Assembly (NCBI GenBank): GCA_017449265.1
Contig: JAFSJW010000076.1
Span: 1-49,234, forward strand
Source of the DNA: Treponema sp.
GTDB lineage: Bacteria > Spirochaetota > Spirochaetia > Treponematales > Treponemataceae
DNA: 49,234 bases
Direction of reading: 5' to 3'
Of the stretch, positions 8,583-15,712 are shown piece by piece (within the stretch, counting starts at the first letter, position 1; every line of letters starts with the position of its first letter). A model generated the notes under the pieces. It had not been told where the DNA came from, made no database searches, and saw only the letters and a program-made list of their open reading frames with translations. The translations under genes were made by a program, and so were the position numbers.

Positions 8583-8720
8583 GCGGAATAGTCCTCCATA
8601 AATTATTGCAACTTACTATTTTACACAAAAATAAGAAATCAAACTATCTGCTAAATGCAGGAAAAGCCGCTCAAGGACTACGCAATCGCATGGGGCGAAG
8701 CATTGTGGAGCGGAAGGTTG

Positions 8721-8742
8721 CAGAGCGCATGTAAGCTTGGAA
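8721..8742 (+). repeat. Left copy of a 22-bp direct repeat bracketing the toxin-antitoxin segment
   Basis: CAGAGCGCATGTAAGCTTGG plus AA here, and the same with G for A at the ninth base at 10596-10617 (21 of 22 identical), both on the + strand. The two copies enclose the PIN/antitoxin pair and the small unknown genes. The surrounding 8656-8775 can be read as a 39-codon ORF, but its 3' part overlaps the toxin gene on the other strand, so it is not called. Confidence 0.6.
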
Positions 8743-8754
8743 CTGAGCAAAAAC

Positions 8755-9168
8755 TCACAGCTCATCAACAATAAGCACGGTGATTTCTGAGACTTGCTTC
8801 AGCTGCTTGTCATTCGTCAGAAACAAATCACAACCAGATCCTATTGCTGCGGCAAGTTGCAGAGAATCTGCTGTTTTTATCCCCTGATAGAAAGCTCGAA
8901 TCTGCGCAGCTTTTTCAGCTATAGTTTCATCGATACCAGTTTTTAGTATGTGTATATTTTGTAAAAAGGACTTGTAAGCAATAATCTTTATATAGCTCTT
9001 TTCACGGTATGGATGAACTAAGTATTCTGTATCCGTTATCGTTGAAGTATATAAAAAATCATCGTTGTCCATTGCAGAGAGCAGGAATTTCTCAACCTTT
9101 GATGCAAACGGTTCAAAACCGTCCAAATAATAAATAAACGGAGATGTGTCAAGAAATATTCTGCTCAC
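8755..9168 (-). CDS. PIN-domain ribonuclease toxin (VapC-like)
   Basis: 137 residues with the PIN fold signature: an N-terminal IFLDTSPFIYYLD (Asp7), Glu48 in TDTEYLV, Asp100 in KTADSLQLAAA, and Asp118 in FLTNDKQL. These are the acidic residues that hold the metal and cut RNA in VapC-type toxins. It overlaps the upstream antitoxin gene by 4 bp (ATGA), typical of translational coupling in toxin-antitoxin operons. The cognate antitoxin should block the active site and repress the operon. Confidence 0.88.
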   Translation of the reverse strand: MSRIFLDTSPFIYYLDGFEPFASKVEKFLLSAMDNDDFLYTSTITDTEYLVHPYREKSYIKIIAYKSFLQNIHILKTGIDETIAEKAAQIRAFYQGIKTADSLQLAAAIGSGCDLFLTNDKQLKQVSEITVLIVDEL

Positions 9169-9395
9169 GGCACACGCTCCTCAGAGCGTAGTGCAGATAC
9201 ATACTCCTGAGGCTCCTGTTTCCACAATCTTCCGCCAATACCTTTGTATCTGGCAAGCAGTTCGCTGTTTTTAAGATGTGCGTTAGGTTCTATGTACTCA
9301 TCCAGAATAGTAATCTGAACACGCTGGTTTTCTTTTACCGCAACATCTTCAAGAGCAACATACTGTCGTCCGTCATAATATCCTTCAATTGTCAT
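9165..9395 (-). CDS. Antitoxin partner of the PIN toxin
   Basis: 76 residues, first gene of the leftward pair. The N-terminal strand-rich segment (IEGYYDGRQYVALEDVAVKE) resembles the small AF2212/DUF104-like DNA-binding antitoxins, and the C-terminal half (HLKNSELLARYKGIGGRLW) would be the toxin-binding tail. The AAAGGAG ribosome-binding site lies at the edge of the 114-bp repeated element, so expression depends on that element. Assignment is by context and size; the sequence family is only loosely recognised. Confidence 0.78.
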   Translation of the reverse strand: MTIEGYYDGRQYVALEDVAVKENQRVQITILDEYIEPNAHLKNSELLARYKGIGGRLWKQEPQEYVSALRSEERVP

Positions 9396-9403
9396 ACAAT
9401 TTT

Positions 9404-9517
9404 CTCCTTTAAAAACTCCGCGTTAGCGGTCGTGCAGGAGGCACGAAATCGCAGTTTTGCCAACGGCAAAATCTGCCCATGATAAAATTACATGGATGTA
9501 ATTTTATCATGCCTCCT
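9404..9517 (-). repeat. 114-bp leader element, copy 1
   Basis: Identical at 113 of 114 positions to 38357-38470. In both places it sits directly before a leftward gene, with its last bases forming that gene's Shine-Dalgarno. It contains a perfect 16-bp inverted repeat with a 2-bp spacer (9478-9511, arm CATGATAAAATTACAT) and a shorter stem around GCCAACGGC. On the minus strand it also carries a 33-codon ORF (ATG at 9510, TAA at 9412) ending just before the Shine-Dalgarno. A degenerate partial copy of one end (CGTTAGC..TCGTGCAG) follows at 9518-9534. Confidence 0.85.
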
Positions 9518-9605
9518 CGTTAGCAATCGTGCAGTAACCCAAAAATTACACTTTTAATTATATCACACTCCACCCAGCACTTTCCACACACACCAGAAAT
9601 TTTTC

Positions 9606-9674
9606 AGCCTAGTGTACACTAGGCTAAGGTCTTGACAGAGACCTTAGACACAAAATCTCGCTTCGCTCGATTTT
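9606..9674. promoter_or_regulatory. Cluster of three palindromes between divergent operons
   Basis: A perfect 20-bp palindrome at 9606-9625 (AGCCTAGTGT and its complement) is followed by a hairpin at 9626-9645 (arms AAGGTCT and AGACCTT), then an imperfect stem at 9652-9674 (AAAATC/GATTTT). They fill the gap before the 89-residue gene and lie between it and the divergent PIN/antitoxin operon. The first could be a protein-binding operator; the others look like RNA structure. No motif family is recognised. The rest of 9535-9605 shows nothing clear. Confidence 0.5.
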
Positions 9675-9707
9675 TCGGCTAAGAAGCTAATAGAGGAGGA
9701 AACTAGC

Positions 9708-9977
9708 ATGGCAATACCACTTAAAGAATATGAAAAGCTCATTGACAATTTCATAACCAATCCAGCTATAAAGCAAAAACTAAAGGCTCTAATTTCAAAA
9801 GCATATCCAAAATTAACAGATGATGATTACTACAAAATCCGTTACGAAATAGCAACATCACCCAAAGCATTGTCTGATACTTTTTATTCAGACACCGAAA
9901 AAGAAGCCAAAGTGCTTGATATTTGCAACAAACATCCTCAATATAAAAGAAAAAGGTTTAAAATTGCTTTAGCATAG
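9708..9977 (+). CDS. Small unknown protein, 89 residues
   Basis: The family is not recognised. The product is hydrophilic and mostly helical, with many Lys and Tyr (LKEYEKLIDNFITNP, KLTDDDYYKIRYEIA), no membrane segment and no signal peptide. A strong GAGGAGG site 8 nt upstream supports the start. A broken gene begins 16 bp downstream with its own AGGAGG site, so the two once formed an operon. Its place in a toxin-antitoxin region suggests a small regulator or toxin/antitoxin component, but nothing in the sequence proves it. Confidence 0.65.
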   Translation: MAIPLKEYEKLIDNFITNPAIKQKLKALISKAYPKLTDDDYYKIRYEIATSPKALSDTFYSDTEKEAKVLDICNKHPQYKRKRFKIALA

Positions 9978-9993
9978 TTAGGAGGTTATTATT

Positions 9994-10198
9994 ATGGCTA
10001 AAAAGATAACAAAATACGAGTATTTATATCAGGAAAGATAGCGTTCATGCAGGCATGGAAGTGGTGCTTGAAACGAATGATCTTTAAGAAGCTAAAGAAA
10101 AGCTCACTGAGCTTATTAACGAAGGCTATACTGATGTTTCATTAGTCGATCTGGAGGAAGCATGGGATTATACTGCGAAAACCTTCGGCAAAAAATAA
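9994..10198 (+). pseudogene. Broken small gene (frameshift plus internal stop)
   Basis: The ATG at 9994 has an AGGAGG site 7-8 nt upstream and reads MAKKITKYEY before a stop at 10039. Shifting frame near 10020 continues as IYIRKDSVHAGMEVVLETNDL, then a TAA at 10085-10087, then an uninterrupted 36-residue end (AKEKLTELINEGYTDVSLVD and onward) to TAA at 10196-10198. Two lesions in about 70 bp disable an original protein of roughly 68 residues. The family is not recognised; the product would be acidic and alpha/beta. A sequencing error could explain one lesion, less easily both. Confidence 0.72.
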
Positions 10199-10345
10199 CT
10201 CCTGGTTACTGTTAAGCAATTAAGACTACTGTTAGAGAAATAGATTTCTTAATGATCTGGGCACATCGGTAAAATGCCTAGCTTTTAACCGCGCAAGCTG
10301 GTCATAAGTCCAGGGTAATCATAAGTGGGAGTGGAGGGAGGCAAC

Positions 10346-10558
10346 ATGATTGGTAGATGCGAAAAATGCAGCAGGATTGGAATCGTCAGGCATTCAGTCG
10401 ATTGGTTGTGTTCGACTGATAGGCGCATAGACGCAAATCAGGTTAAAAGAGTGATAAACAGAGGCATCGATGCTGATATTGCCGAGAAGCGTGTCTGCAT
10501 ACGATGCTTCTGTCTGTTAATCGATGATTCGGGAAGTTACTTTGAAAGAAGAAACTAA
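10346..10558 (+). CDS. Small CxxC protein, 70 residues
   Basis: The start at 10346 is chosen for the GGAGGGAGG site just upstream. Two cysteine pairs (C-E-K-C near the N-terminus and C-I-R-C near residue 51), plus Cys26 and a later Cys, suggest a zinc-binding treble-clef or rubredoxin-like knuckle. The middle (DANQVKRVINRGIDADIAEK) is helical. No family is recognised. The 147 bp before it hold two weak stem-loops but no gene. Confidence 0.5.
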   Translation: MIGRCEKCSRIGIVRHSVDWLCSTDRRIDANQVKRVINRGIDADIAEKRVCIRCFCLLIDDSGSYFERRN

Positions 10559-10595
10559 TCGGTCGAATTTCGAGTTTCCTGTCATTAGGGCTGAG

Positions 10596-10617
10596 CAGAG
10601 CGCGTGTAAGCTTGGAA
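10596..10617 (+). repeat. Right copy of the 22-bp direct repeat
   Basis: Matches 8721-8742 at 21 of 22 positions and lies between the CxxC gene and the DUF3990 promoter. Confidence 0.6.
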
Positions 10618-10651
10618 GGAGAGTTCTCTTTTTTTTAATCCAACGCTGTGC

Positions 10652-10657
10652 TATACT
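10652..10657 (+). promoter_or_regulatory. Predicted -10 box of the DUF3990 gene, leaderless type
   Basis: TATACT lies 6 nt before the ATG at 10664, and no Shine-Dalgarno is present. The -35 region is only a T-run (10629-10634), so the promoter call rests on the -10 box and the spacing shared with other genes in the window. Confidence 0.4.
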
Positions 10658-10663
10658 TTACGC

Positions 10664-11122
10664 ATGGAATTGTATCACGGAAGTAGTTCAACTGTCGAAT
10701 TCCCAGAAATCCGAAAAACAAAATACACGAAGGATTTTTCCTGGGGGTTTTACTGCACGAATAACTACGAGCAAGCCCGAAAATGGGCGGACAGGAAATC
10801 AGATGTAGGCGTGGTGAATGTTTATTCGTATGAGGAAAATACAGACCTTTCGATTATACGTTTCAAAGAAATGACAGACGAATGGCTTGATTTCATTGGA
10901 AAATGTCGTGCGGGATTCGTCCATGAATACGATATTGTTGAAGGACCTATGGCGGATGATACTATCTGGAATTTCGTCAATGATTTCCTTGCTGGGACAA
11001 TCTCACGAAATGCCTTCTGGGAACTTGCGGCATTCAAAAGGCCGACGCACCAAATCAGCTTCCACACAATTCGTGCGCTGAACTGCATCACATTTCTGAG
11101 GGGCGAAAAAATCCATGACTGA
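10664..11122 (+). CDS. DUF3990 protein (ADP-ribosyltransferase-like)
   Basis: 152 residues matching DUF3990: an N-terminal LYHGSS motif (residues 3-8), KDFSWGFYCTNNYEQARKWA (about 23-42), and a later acidic region. DUF3990 is considered a relative of ADP-ribosyltransferases, where the YHGS histidine would contact NAD. Members usually sit next to a small DUF3791-type partner, as here: the next gene overlaps by 8 bp. The pair behaves like a toxin with a partner, but activity is inferred. The end of the gene (PTHQISFHTIRALNCI) matches the family's usual close. Confidence 0.82.
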   Translation: MELYHGSSSTVEFPEIRKTKYTKDFSWGFYCTNNYEQARKWADRKSDVGVVNVYSYEENTDLSIIRFKEMTDEWLDFIGKCRAGFVHEYDIVEGPMADDTIWNFVNDFLAGTISRNAFWELAAFKRPTHQISFHTIRALNCITFLRGEKIHD

Positions 11123-11555
11123 AAAGGAACAGGACAATCTCTTTTATTTCTGCACGCTTGTGGAGTTCGTTGCGCGTAAAACGAAAAATTCGCGCCGTAC
11201 GGTGATTTCGAATTTCTCAAAACAGGCAATTGAGCGGCAACTTCGGCTTGCGGAAGTTAACCACTGCCTTTCGTTTGAGCAGGTTTCCGACGAACTGATA
11301 GAGGAGTTTTCAATCCCAACTGGCGACTGTGACTCCGTGGGCGAATGTCGCTACGTTGTTCCGTCTGAGAGCGCAATTGGTCGCGTCTACCAGCGGCTGA
11401 TACTTTCCACCGAAAAGGGCGACATTCCGCAGACTACGATAGATGTTTTCTCGTCGTTCATCTCTGACGAAATATCGAACTTTAACTCGAATGTCTATTA
11501 CAGCAACCCGAGTTACCTGCTTTGCTCATACATGGAAGGAAAACTGCTGGCGTAA
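11115..11555 (+). CDS. DUF3791-like partner protein
   Basis: 146 residues starting inside the end of the DUF3990 gene. The N-terminal half (DNLFYFCTLVEFVARKTKNS, then AEVNHCLSFEQVSDELIEEF) has the helical pattern of DUF3791, which accompanies DUF3990 in many Firmicutes, Bacteroidetes and spirochaetes. The C-terminal half (VPSESAIGRVYQRLI and after) is an extra domain found in a Treponema-like longer version. By analogy it may neutralise or deliver the DUF3990 protein. A strong terminator follows the stop. Confidence 0.7.
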   Translation: MTEKEQDNLFYFCTLVEFVARKTKNSRRTVISNFSKQAIERQLRLAEVNHCLSFEQVSDELIEEFSIPTGDCDSVGECRYVVPSESAIGRVYQRLILSTEKGDIPQTTIDVFSSFISDEISNFNSNVYYSNPSYLLCSYMEGKLLA

Positions 11556-11559
11556 TGTA

Positions 11560-11590
11560 AAAAAATCCGCCCGAAATGGACGGATTTTTT
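11560..11590 (+). terminator. Rho-independent terminator after the DUF3990 pair
   Basis: 10-bp arms AAAAAATCCG and CGGATTTTTT, with the right arm forming the T-tract. It lies 5 nt after the stop of the partner gene. Confidence 0.8.
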
Positions 11591-11645
11591 GTTTATCCCC
11601 ACATAGATTCTTCCATAAAATAAAGCATATTTTATATGGGGAACA

Positions 11646-11676
11646 AAAAAAGCTGGCATTTTACTACCAGCTTTTG
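11646..11676 (-). terminator. Terminator of purA
   Basis: On the minus strand, stem AAAAGCTGG/CCAGCTTTT with a 10-nt loop and a following T-run, 17 nt after the purA stop. With A-runs and T-runs on both sides it may work in both directions. Confidence 0.75.
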
Positions 11677-11693
11677 CAAATAGAATTGGAACT

Positions 11694-12926
11694 TTATTTT
11701 TTCCACGGATTGTTGCGGATGAATGTTTCGTTGCGCTCGTAGCCAACGGAAACTATTCCAACCTTAGTGCCGCAATAGTCCTCAATGAACTCAACATAAT
11801 CGCGCGCTTCTTTCGGAAGCTTGTCGTACTCGCGGATTTCTTTGAGGCTCGTTTTCCAGCCCTTGAATTTTTTGAGCACGGGCTTTGCGTTTTCCATATC
11901 CTCAACGCCAGCCGGGAAATCCGTGACGATTTTTCCGCCAATGTCGTATGCAATACAAGCCTCAATCTGCTCCATCGGGTCGTAGATGTCAAGGTGCGTA
12001 AGCACGAGCGAGTCAAGGGAATTTGTTCGGCAGGCATATCGAAGCGCAACAAGGTCAAGGTAGCCGCATCTGCGTGCGCGTCCGGTCGTAACGCCGTATT
12101 CGCGTCCGGTCTCGCGTACAGTCCTGCAAAGCTCGCTCTCAGAAGCATCGCTTTCGTTGAACTCAGTCGGCATAGGACCGTTTCCTACGCGCGTCTGGTA
12201 AGCCTTGAACACGCCAAGAATCTTATCCAGGTCATGTGGTCCGATTCCGCAGCCAGTTGCGGCTCCTGCGGCGCATGAAGCCCCAGAAGAAACATACGGG
12301 TATGTTCCAGAGTCTATGTCAAGCATTGCGCCCTGTGCGCCTTCAAAAAGAATGTTCTCGTTGCGGTACTCGTACATTTTTGCCGTCAAATCAACGCGCA
12401 TTGAAATCAATTTGTCCTTGTACTTGTCAAGGAACTCTTTGTCTTCTCCGCTGAACTCGGACATTTTCTTCTCCCAGTCCAAATCGGCAAGACGCAGCCC
12501 GTCCCTGTGAGCTTTTTCTGAGTAAGCAATTCCGATTCCGCGCCCCGTGGTTCCGATTGGACGTTTTCTTGAAGCATCGCGCTCTTTGTCCATCCTGCGG
12601 TAGCGTGGCAAAATGATATGTGCGCGGTCAGAGATGAACACGCGTCCTTCCCAGTTGATACCGTTGTCTTTGAGCATCTGAAGCTCATTGAAAAGAGCCT
12701 CAGGGTCGATTACCATTCCCGCACCCAGAAAAACTGACTTGTCCGAATACAAGATTCCGCTCGGAACTTGGTGAAGCGCATACTGCTTTCCATCGACAAC
12801 AATCGTATGACCTGCGTTAGGTCCGCCCGCATAGCGGACAACATACTTCGCGTCCTCAGCCAAATAATCAACGATTTTGCCTTTTCCCTCATCGCCCCAC
12901 TGAGCGCCAATAACAACGACTTTCAT
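11694..12926 (-). CDS. purA: Adenylosuccinate synthetase
   Basis: Joins IMP and aspartate with GTP to give adenylosuccinate, the first step from IMP to AMP. At 410 residues it is close to the family's 420-430. Motifs: GAQWGDEGKGKIVD near the N-terminus (P-loop with catalytic Asp), GGPNAGHTIV (catalytic His), TTGRGIGIAYSEKA, GAQGAMLDIDSGTYPYVSSG, and TTGRARRCGYLD. A G-rich site precedes the ATG. It lies 72 bp after the cytidylate-kinase-like gene in the same direction and probably ends a leftward operon. Confidence 0.96.
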   Translation of the reverse strand: MKVVVIGAQWGDEGKGKIVDYLAEDAKYVVRYAGGPNAGHTIVVDGKQYALHQVPSGILYSDKSVFLGAGMVIDPEALFNELQMLKDNGINWEGRVFISDRAHIILPRYRRMDKERDASRKRPIGTTGRGIGIAYSEKAHRDGLRLADLDWEKKMSEFSGEDKEFLDKYKDKLISMRVDLTAKMYEYRNENILFEGAQGAMLDIDSGTYPYVSSGASCAAGAATGCGIGPHDLDKILGVFKAYQTRVGNGPMPTEFNESDASESELCRTVRETGREYGVTTGRARRCGYLDLVALRYACRTNSLDSLVLTHLDIYDPMEQIEACIAYDIGGKIVTDFPAGVEDMENAKPVLKKFKGWKTSLKEIREYDKLPKEARDYVEFIEDYCGTKVGIVSVGYERNETFIRNNPWKK

Positions 12927-12998
12927 AAAGAAGCCCCCAAAAAAATCAAAATACCGCCTATTATAGCATGAACAAAGAGTAATTTCAATTTGCGGACA

Positions 12999-13637
12999 CT
13001 ATGCTTTTTTGATGAATTCAGTAAGCATATAAGCCGTCTCTTCGATTCCAAGAGTAGTTGAGTTTACAAGAATATCGTAAATCTTCCTGTCGCCCCATAT
13101 ATCTTCTGTGAATGTGCCGTAATGGTTCGCGCGGCACTTGTCAATCGTATGTACAATTTTCTGAGCCTCTTTTTCCGTACAGCCGTGACGCTCCATTGCC
13201 GCCTTAACTTTTGCTTCCTTATCTGCGTAGATGAACACATTGAAAAGCTCTTTCCTGTCAATTTCTTCCGAAGTGCGGAGAATGTAGTCAGCGCACCGTC
13301 CCACGATGACGCATGGGCTTTTTGCGATTGAGAGGATAACTTTGCGCTCCACATTGAACACTTGGTCGGCAAGCGGAAGCGTATTCGAGCTGAAATGCTG
13401 GCCTGTGACGCCTGCTCCTCCGGCATAATTCGTTCCGAGAAGCAGATTGTAAAGCCATACCGAAGAAATGTTCTGCTCAGTCTTTTCTATAAAATCAGGA
13501 GAAAGCCCGCTTTCTTTTGCCGCCAAATCGATAATATTCTTGTCATAAAAATCAAAACCAAGATTTTCGGCAATCATCTTTCCGATAACCCTTCCGCCAG
13601 AGCCGTACTCTCGGCTTATAGTAATAATTTTCCTCAT
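12999..13637 (-). CDS. Cytidylate kinase-like family protein
   Basis: 212 residues of the cytidylate-kinase-like group (Pfam PF13189). The start, IITISREYGSGGRVIGKMIAE, has the glycine-rich P-loop and the FDFYDKNIID helix. The core holds VGRCADYILR and HTIDKCRANHYG. This group differs from the essential Cmk (ITIDGPSGSGKGT start), so the real substrate is not established. A GGGAGGA site lies 7 nt before the ATG. Confidence 0.85.
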   Translation of the reverse strand: MRKIITISREYGSGGRVIGKMIAENLGFDFYDKNIIDLAAKESGLSPDFIEKTEQNISSVWLYNLLLGTNYAGGAGVTGQHFSSNTLPLADQVFNVERKVILSIAKSPCVIVGRCADYILRTSEEIDRKELFNVFIYADKEAKVKAAMERHGCTEKEAQKIVHTIDKCRANHYGTFTEDIWGDRKIYDILVNSTTLGIEETAYMLTEFIKKA

Positions 13638-13747
13638 TTTGATTCCTCCCTGCTAATAACTGTATGCGTAGCGCGCCGAATGCTTCGCCTTGCTCAGAAT
13701 GAGTATCTGACTAAAAATCCTCTTATCGAATTATATCACATTTTTTT

Positions 13748-14821
13748 TCAAAAAATTGAAAATTTCCAGCTCAAAGACAAATCAAAATAAAATTGGTTTG
13801 CCCCGGCATCAGCGATTTTGCTTTTTTCGCTTGAATCGAATTTTTCGCCATCTTTTTTGTATGTACTGTATAATTTTACATAATCATCGCCTCTGAGCGT
13901 CCTCATGTAGAACCAGGATGCGGAAATTCCAACGGAATTGCGCTTTGAAATCTTGTATGAAACGCCGCAGTTCCACTTGAAGACACTGAAAAATCCATCG
14001 GTTATATCAAGGTACGCAGTGTTTGTCAGATAATGAATGTCCGTAGACTCCGCGTAAACATAAGGCGCAACCTGAAAACCTGTGCTGACGGCGAATTTCA
14101 GTGGCAAGTCCGCCGAAACATCAAAACCAATCCAGTGAGTTACGCTCCAACGCTTGTAGCTCAGGTCATCGCCGTCATAATTTGCGGTGATGGAAGCAAA
14201 AGTTCCGGATGTACGATTTTCAGTATCTGTATAGGAAGCATAATATCCTTCGCTGAGTTTTTTTCCGTACCAGAATTTCCCGTTTTGCGCAATGAATTTG
14301 AATGTATTGTAATCGAAAGAATAGAATGGTTTTAAGTGTATTTTAATAATATCGTTGTTTAGAATAGAAAAATCGTATCCAAGTTTTATGCCGCATGAAA
14401 AATCATACTCAAGTTTGCAGTCGCTCTCGGAGTAATCTGTCTTATGGTTTGTTGTAAGAAGTGCCGTGGCAGCGGAAACTTTTTCCGGGGCATTGTTAAA
14501 CCAATCTGAATCAGAGACAGTTCCCGTTTTCATTGGAAAGCCGCCTGAAACGGAGGCTTCGGCAAAAATGCCCCTCCAGCCGCCACGGATTTTTGCACCG
14601 CCGTAAAGTTCAGGCTTCATGTCGTAGATAAGTTCGCTCACCATGTCATCGGAATAATTTGATTTTTTCAAAAAGACATATTCGCCAACAGTACCGTTTT
14701 TCATTCCGAATATTGGTTCAACAGAAAGATTCCAGTCGGATTTTTCCGAGAACGACAGAGGCGCAAAAACAAAGAGCAAAAAAAAGCCTGCGACTGAAAC
14801 CTTCTTGTTCAGATTAATCAT
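13748..14821 (-). CDS. Omptin-like outer-membrane aspartyl protease
   Basis: 357 residues with a Sec signal peptide (residues 1-25, ending SLSFS-like) and alternating strands through to a C-terminal phenylalanine, as in a 10-strand barrel. The omptin catalytic pairs appear in order and spacing: Asp104 and Asp106 in SDSDW (OmpT Asp83/Asp85 in DQDW), and Asp261 with His263 in TDIHY (OmpT Asp210/His212 in DEHY). The residues between them show barrel strands and loops as in OmpT, which is shorter (about 300). It would cleave peptides at the cell surface. Preceded by GGAGG; 12 bp after the rluA-type gene. Confidence 0.68.
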   Translation of the reverse strand: MINLNKKVSVAGFFLLFVFAPLSFSEKSDWNLSVEPIFGMKNGTVGEYVFLKKSNYSDDMVSELIYDMKPELYGGAKIRGGWRGIFAEASVSGGFPMKTGTVSDSDWFNNAPEKVSAATALLTTNHKTDYSESDCKLEYDFSCGIKLGYDFSILNNDIIKIHLKPFYSFDYNTFKFIAQNGKFWYGKKLSEGYYASYTDTENRTSGTFASITANYDGDDLSYKRWSVTHWIGFDVSADLPLKFAVSTGFQVAPYVYAESTDIHYLTNTAYLDITDGFFSVFKWNCGVSYKISKRNSVGISASWFYMRTLRGDDYVKLYSTYKKDGEKFDSSEKSKIADAGANQFYFDLSLSWKFSIF

Positions 14822-14833
14822 TTTTCCTCCGTC

Positions 14834-15595
14834 CTAGACTTCAGCCTGCGGGTCAATGCCGAAAATCGATGCGAGTTGTTTTCTGGTAGCTTCCATATCC
14901 TTTGGATACGGAGAAGTGAATGTCATTTTCTCCCCGGTTCGTGGGTGCGCGACGGTAAGTTTGTAAGCGTGCAGTGCAAGTCGGGACAAAAGCGGCCTTT
15001 CTTTGGACTCATCTCCGTTCCAGCGTTTTTTGATTTCGCTCAGAAGAACGGGATGCTGGTTGGGGCTGTAGAGCGGGTCGCATACGATAGAAAAGCCCAG
15101 GGCCTGCAAATGCGCCCTTATCTGATGCGTGCGCCCGGTGTGCGGCCTCGCCTCAATCCATGAGAACGGCCCGACTTTTCCAAGATTGATAAAATCAGTT
15201 TCGGATGGTTTTCCGTGGGTCTTGTTTACGACGGTGCGATGCTTTGCGTCTCCGTCCGGCATGAGCTTCAAGTCAACGGTTTTCTCGCTCCACATAGGAT
15301 AGCCGTACACGAGGCAATGGTACACTTTCTGAACCTCACGCGCCTCAAACTGCATGGAAAGATTTTTGTGGCTCTCCGCGTTCTTTGCGTAAATCACGCA
15401 GCCGGAAGTGTCCTTGTCAATCCTGTGGACGGCGAACAGCTTCCCGAATTCTTTCTCTGCTTCAAGGTCAAGGCGCGGGGCATCCTCATCATAACGGTCA
15501 GCGGCAATCAAAAGTCCGGAGCGTTTGTTAAGAACGACAATATCATCATCATTGTAAATCACTGTGTAATCGGGCGTAATTTTCATGTAAAACAT
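14834..15595 (-). CDS. RluA-family RNA pseudouridine synthase
   Basis: 253 residues. The catalytic HRIDKDTSG motif (about residues 57-65) gives the Asp that attacks uridine. NKRSGLLIAADRYDED is the N-terminal strand, and RPHTGRTHQIRAHL with GFSIVCDPLY complete the fold. No S4 RNA-binding domain is seen. Target could be 23S rRNA or tRNA. A second ATG lies three codons in, and neither start has a clear Shine-Dalgarno. It heads the leftward run through the omptin-like gene. Confidence 0.93.
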   Translation of the reverse strand: MFYMKITPDYTVIYNDDDIVVLNKRSGLLIAADRYDEDAPRLDLEAEKEFGKLFAVHRIDKDTSGCVIYAKNAESHKNLSMQFEAREVQKVYHCLVYGYPMWSEKTVDLKLMPDGDAKHRTVVNKTHGKPSETDFINLGKVGPFSWIEARPHTGRTHQIRAHLQALGFSIVCDPLYSPNQHPVLLSEIKKRWNGDESKERPLLSRLALHAYKLTVAHPRTGEKMTFTSPYPKDMEATRKQLASIFGIDPQAEV

Positions 15596-15642
15596 TATAT
15601 CGAAAAAAAATCAAAAATCCGAGAGGTAACGAAAATTATGAT

Positions 15643-15671
15643 TTGTATTTTTCCGACTAGTGATTTATACT
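15643..15671 (+). promoter_or_regulatory. Predicted sigma-70 promoter of the secreted 309-residue protein
   Basis: TTGTAT at 15643-15648, a 17-bp spacer, and TATACT at 15666-15671. The start codon is 41 nt further on, with GGAGGAG before it. Confidence 0.6.
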
Positions 15672-15712
15672 ATAAAAATATACAGGATAACGAACTATGG
15701 AGGAGATTTTGT

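Noticed and set aside
8656..8775. 39-codon ORF before the PIN toxin
   Set aside because: No ribosome-binding site, overlap with the toxin gene, and only a short match to 10596; probably remnant DNA.
10255..10330. tRNA-like stretch with GGTAAAATGCC and a TTTTAA loop
   Set aside because: Two short stems exist, but the acceptor stem and a proper 7-nt T-loop do not form, so no tRNA is called.
15215..15712. Upstream extension of the secreted-protein frame
   Set aside because: It is antisense to the pseudouridine synthase; promoter, ribosome-binding site and signal peptide all support 15713.
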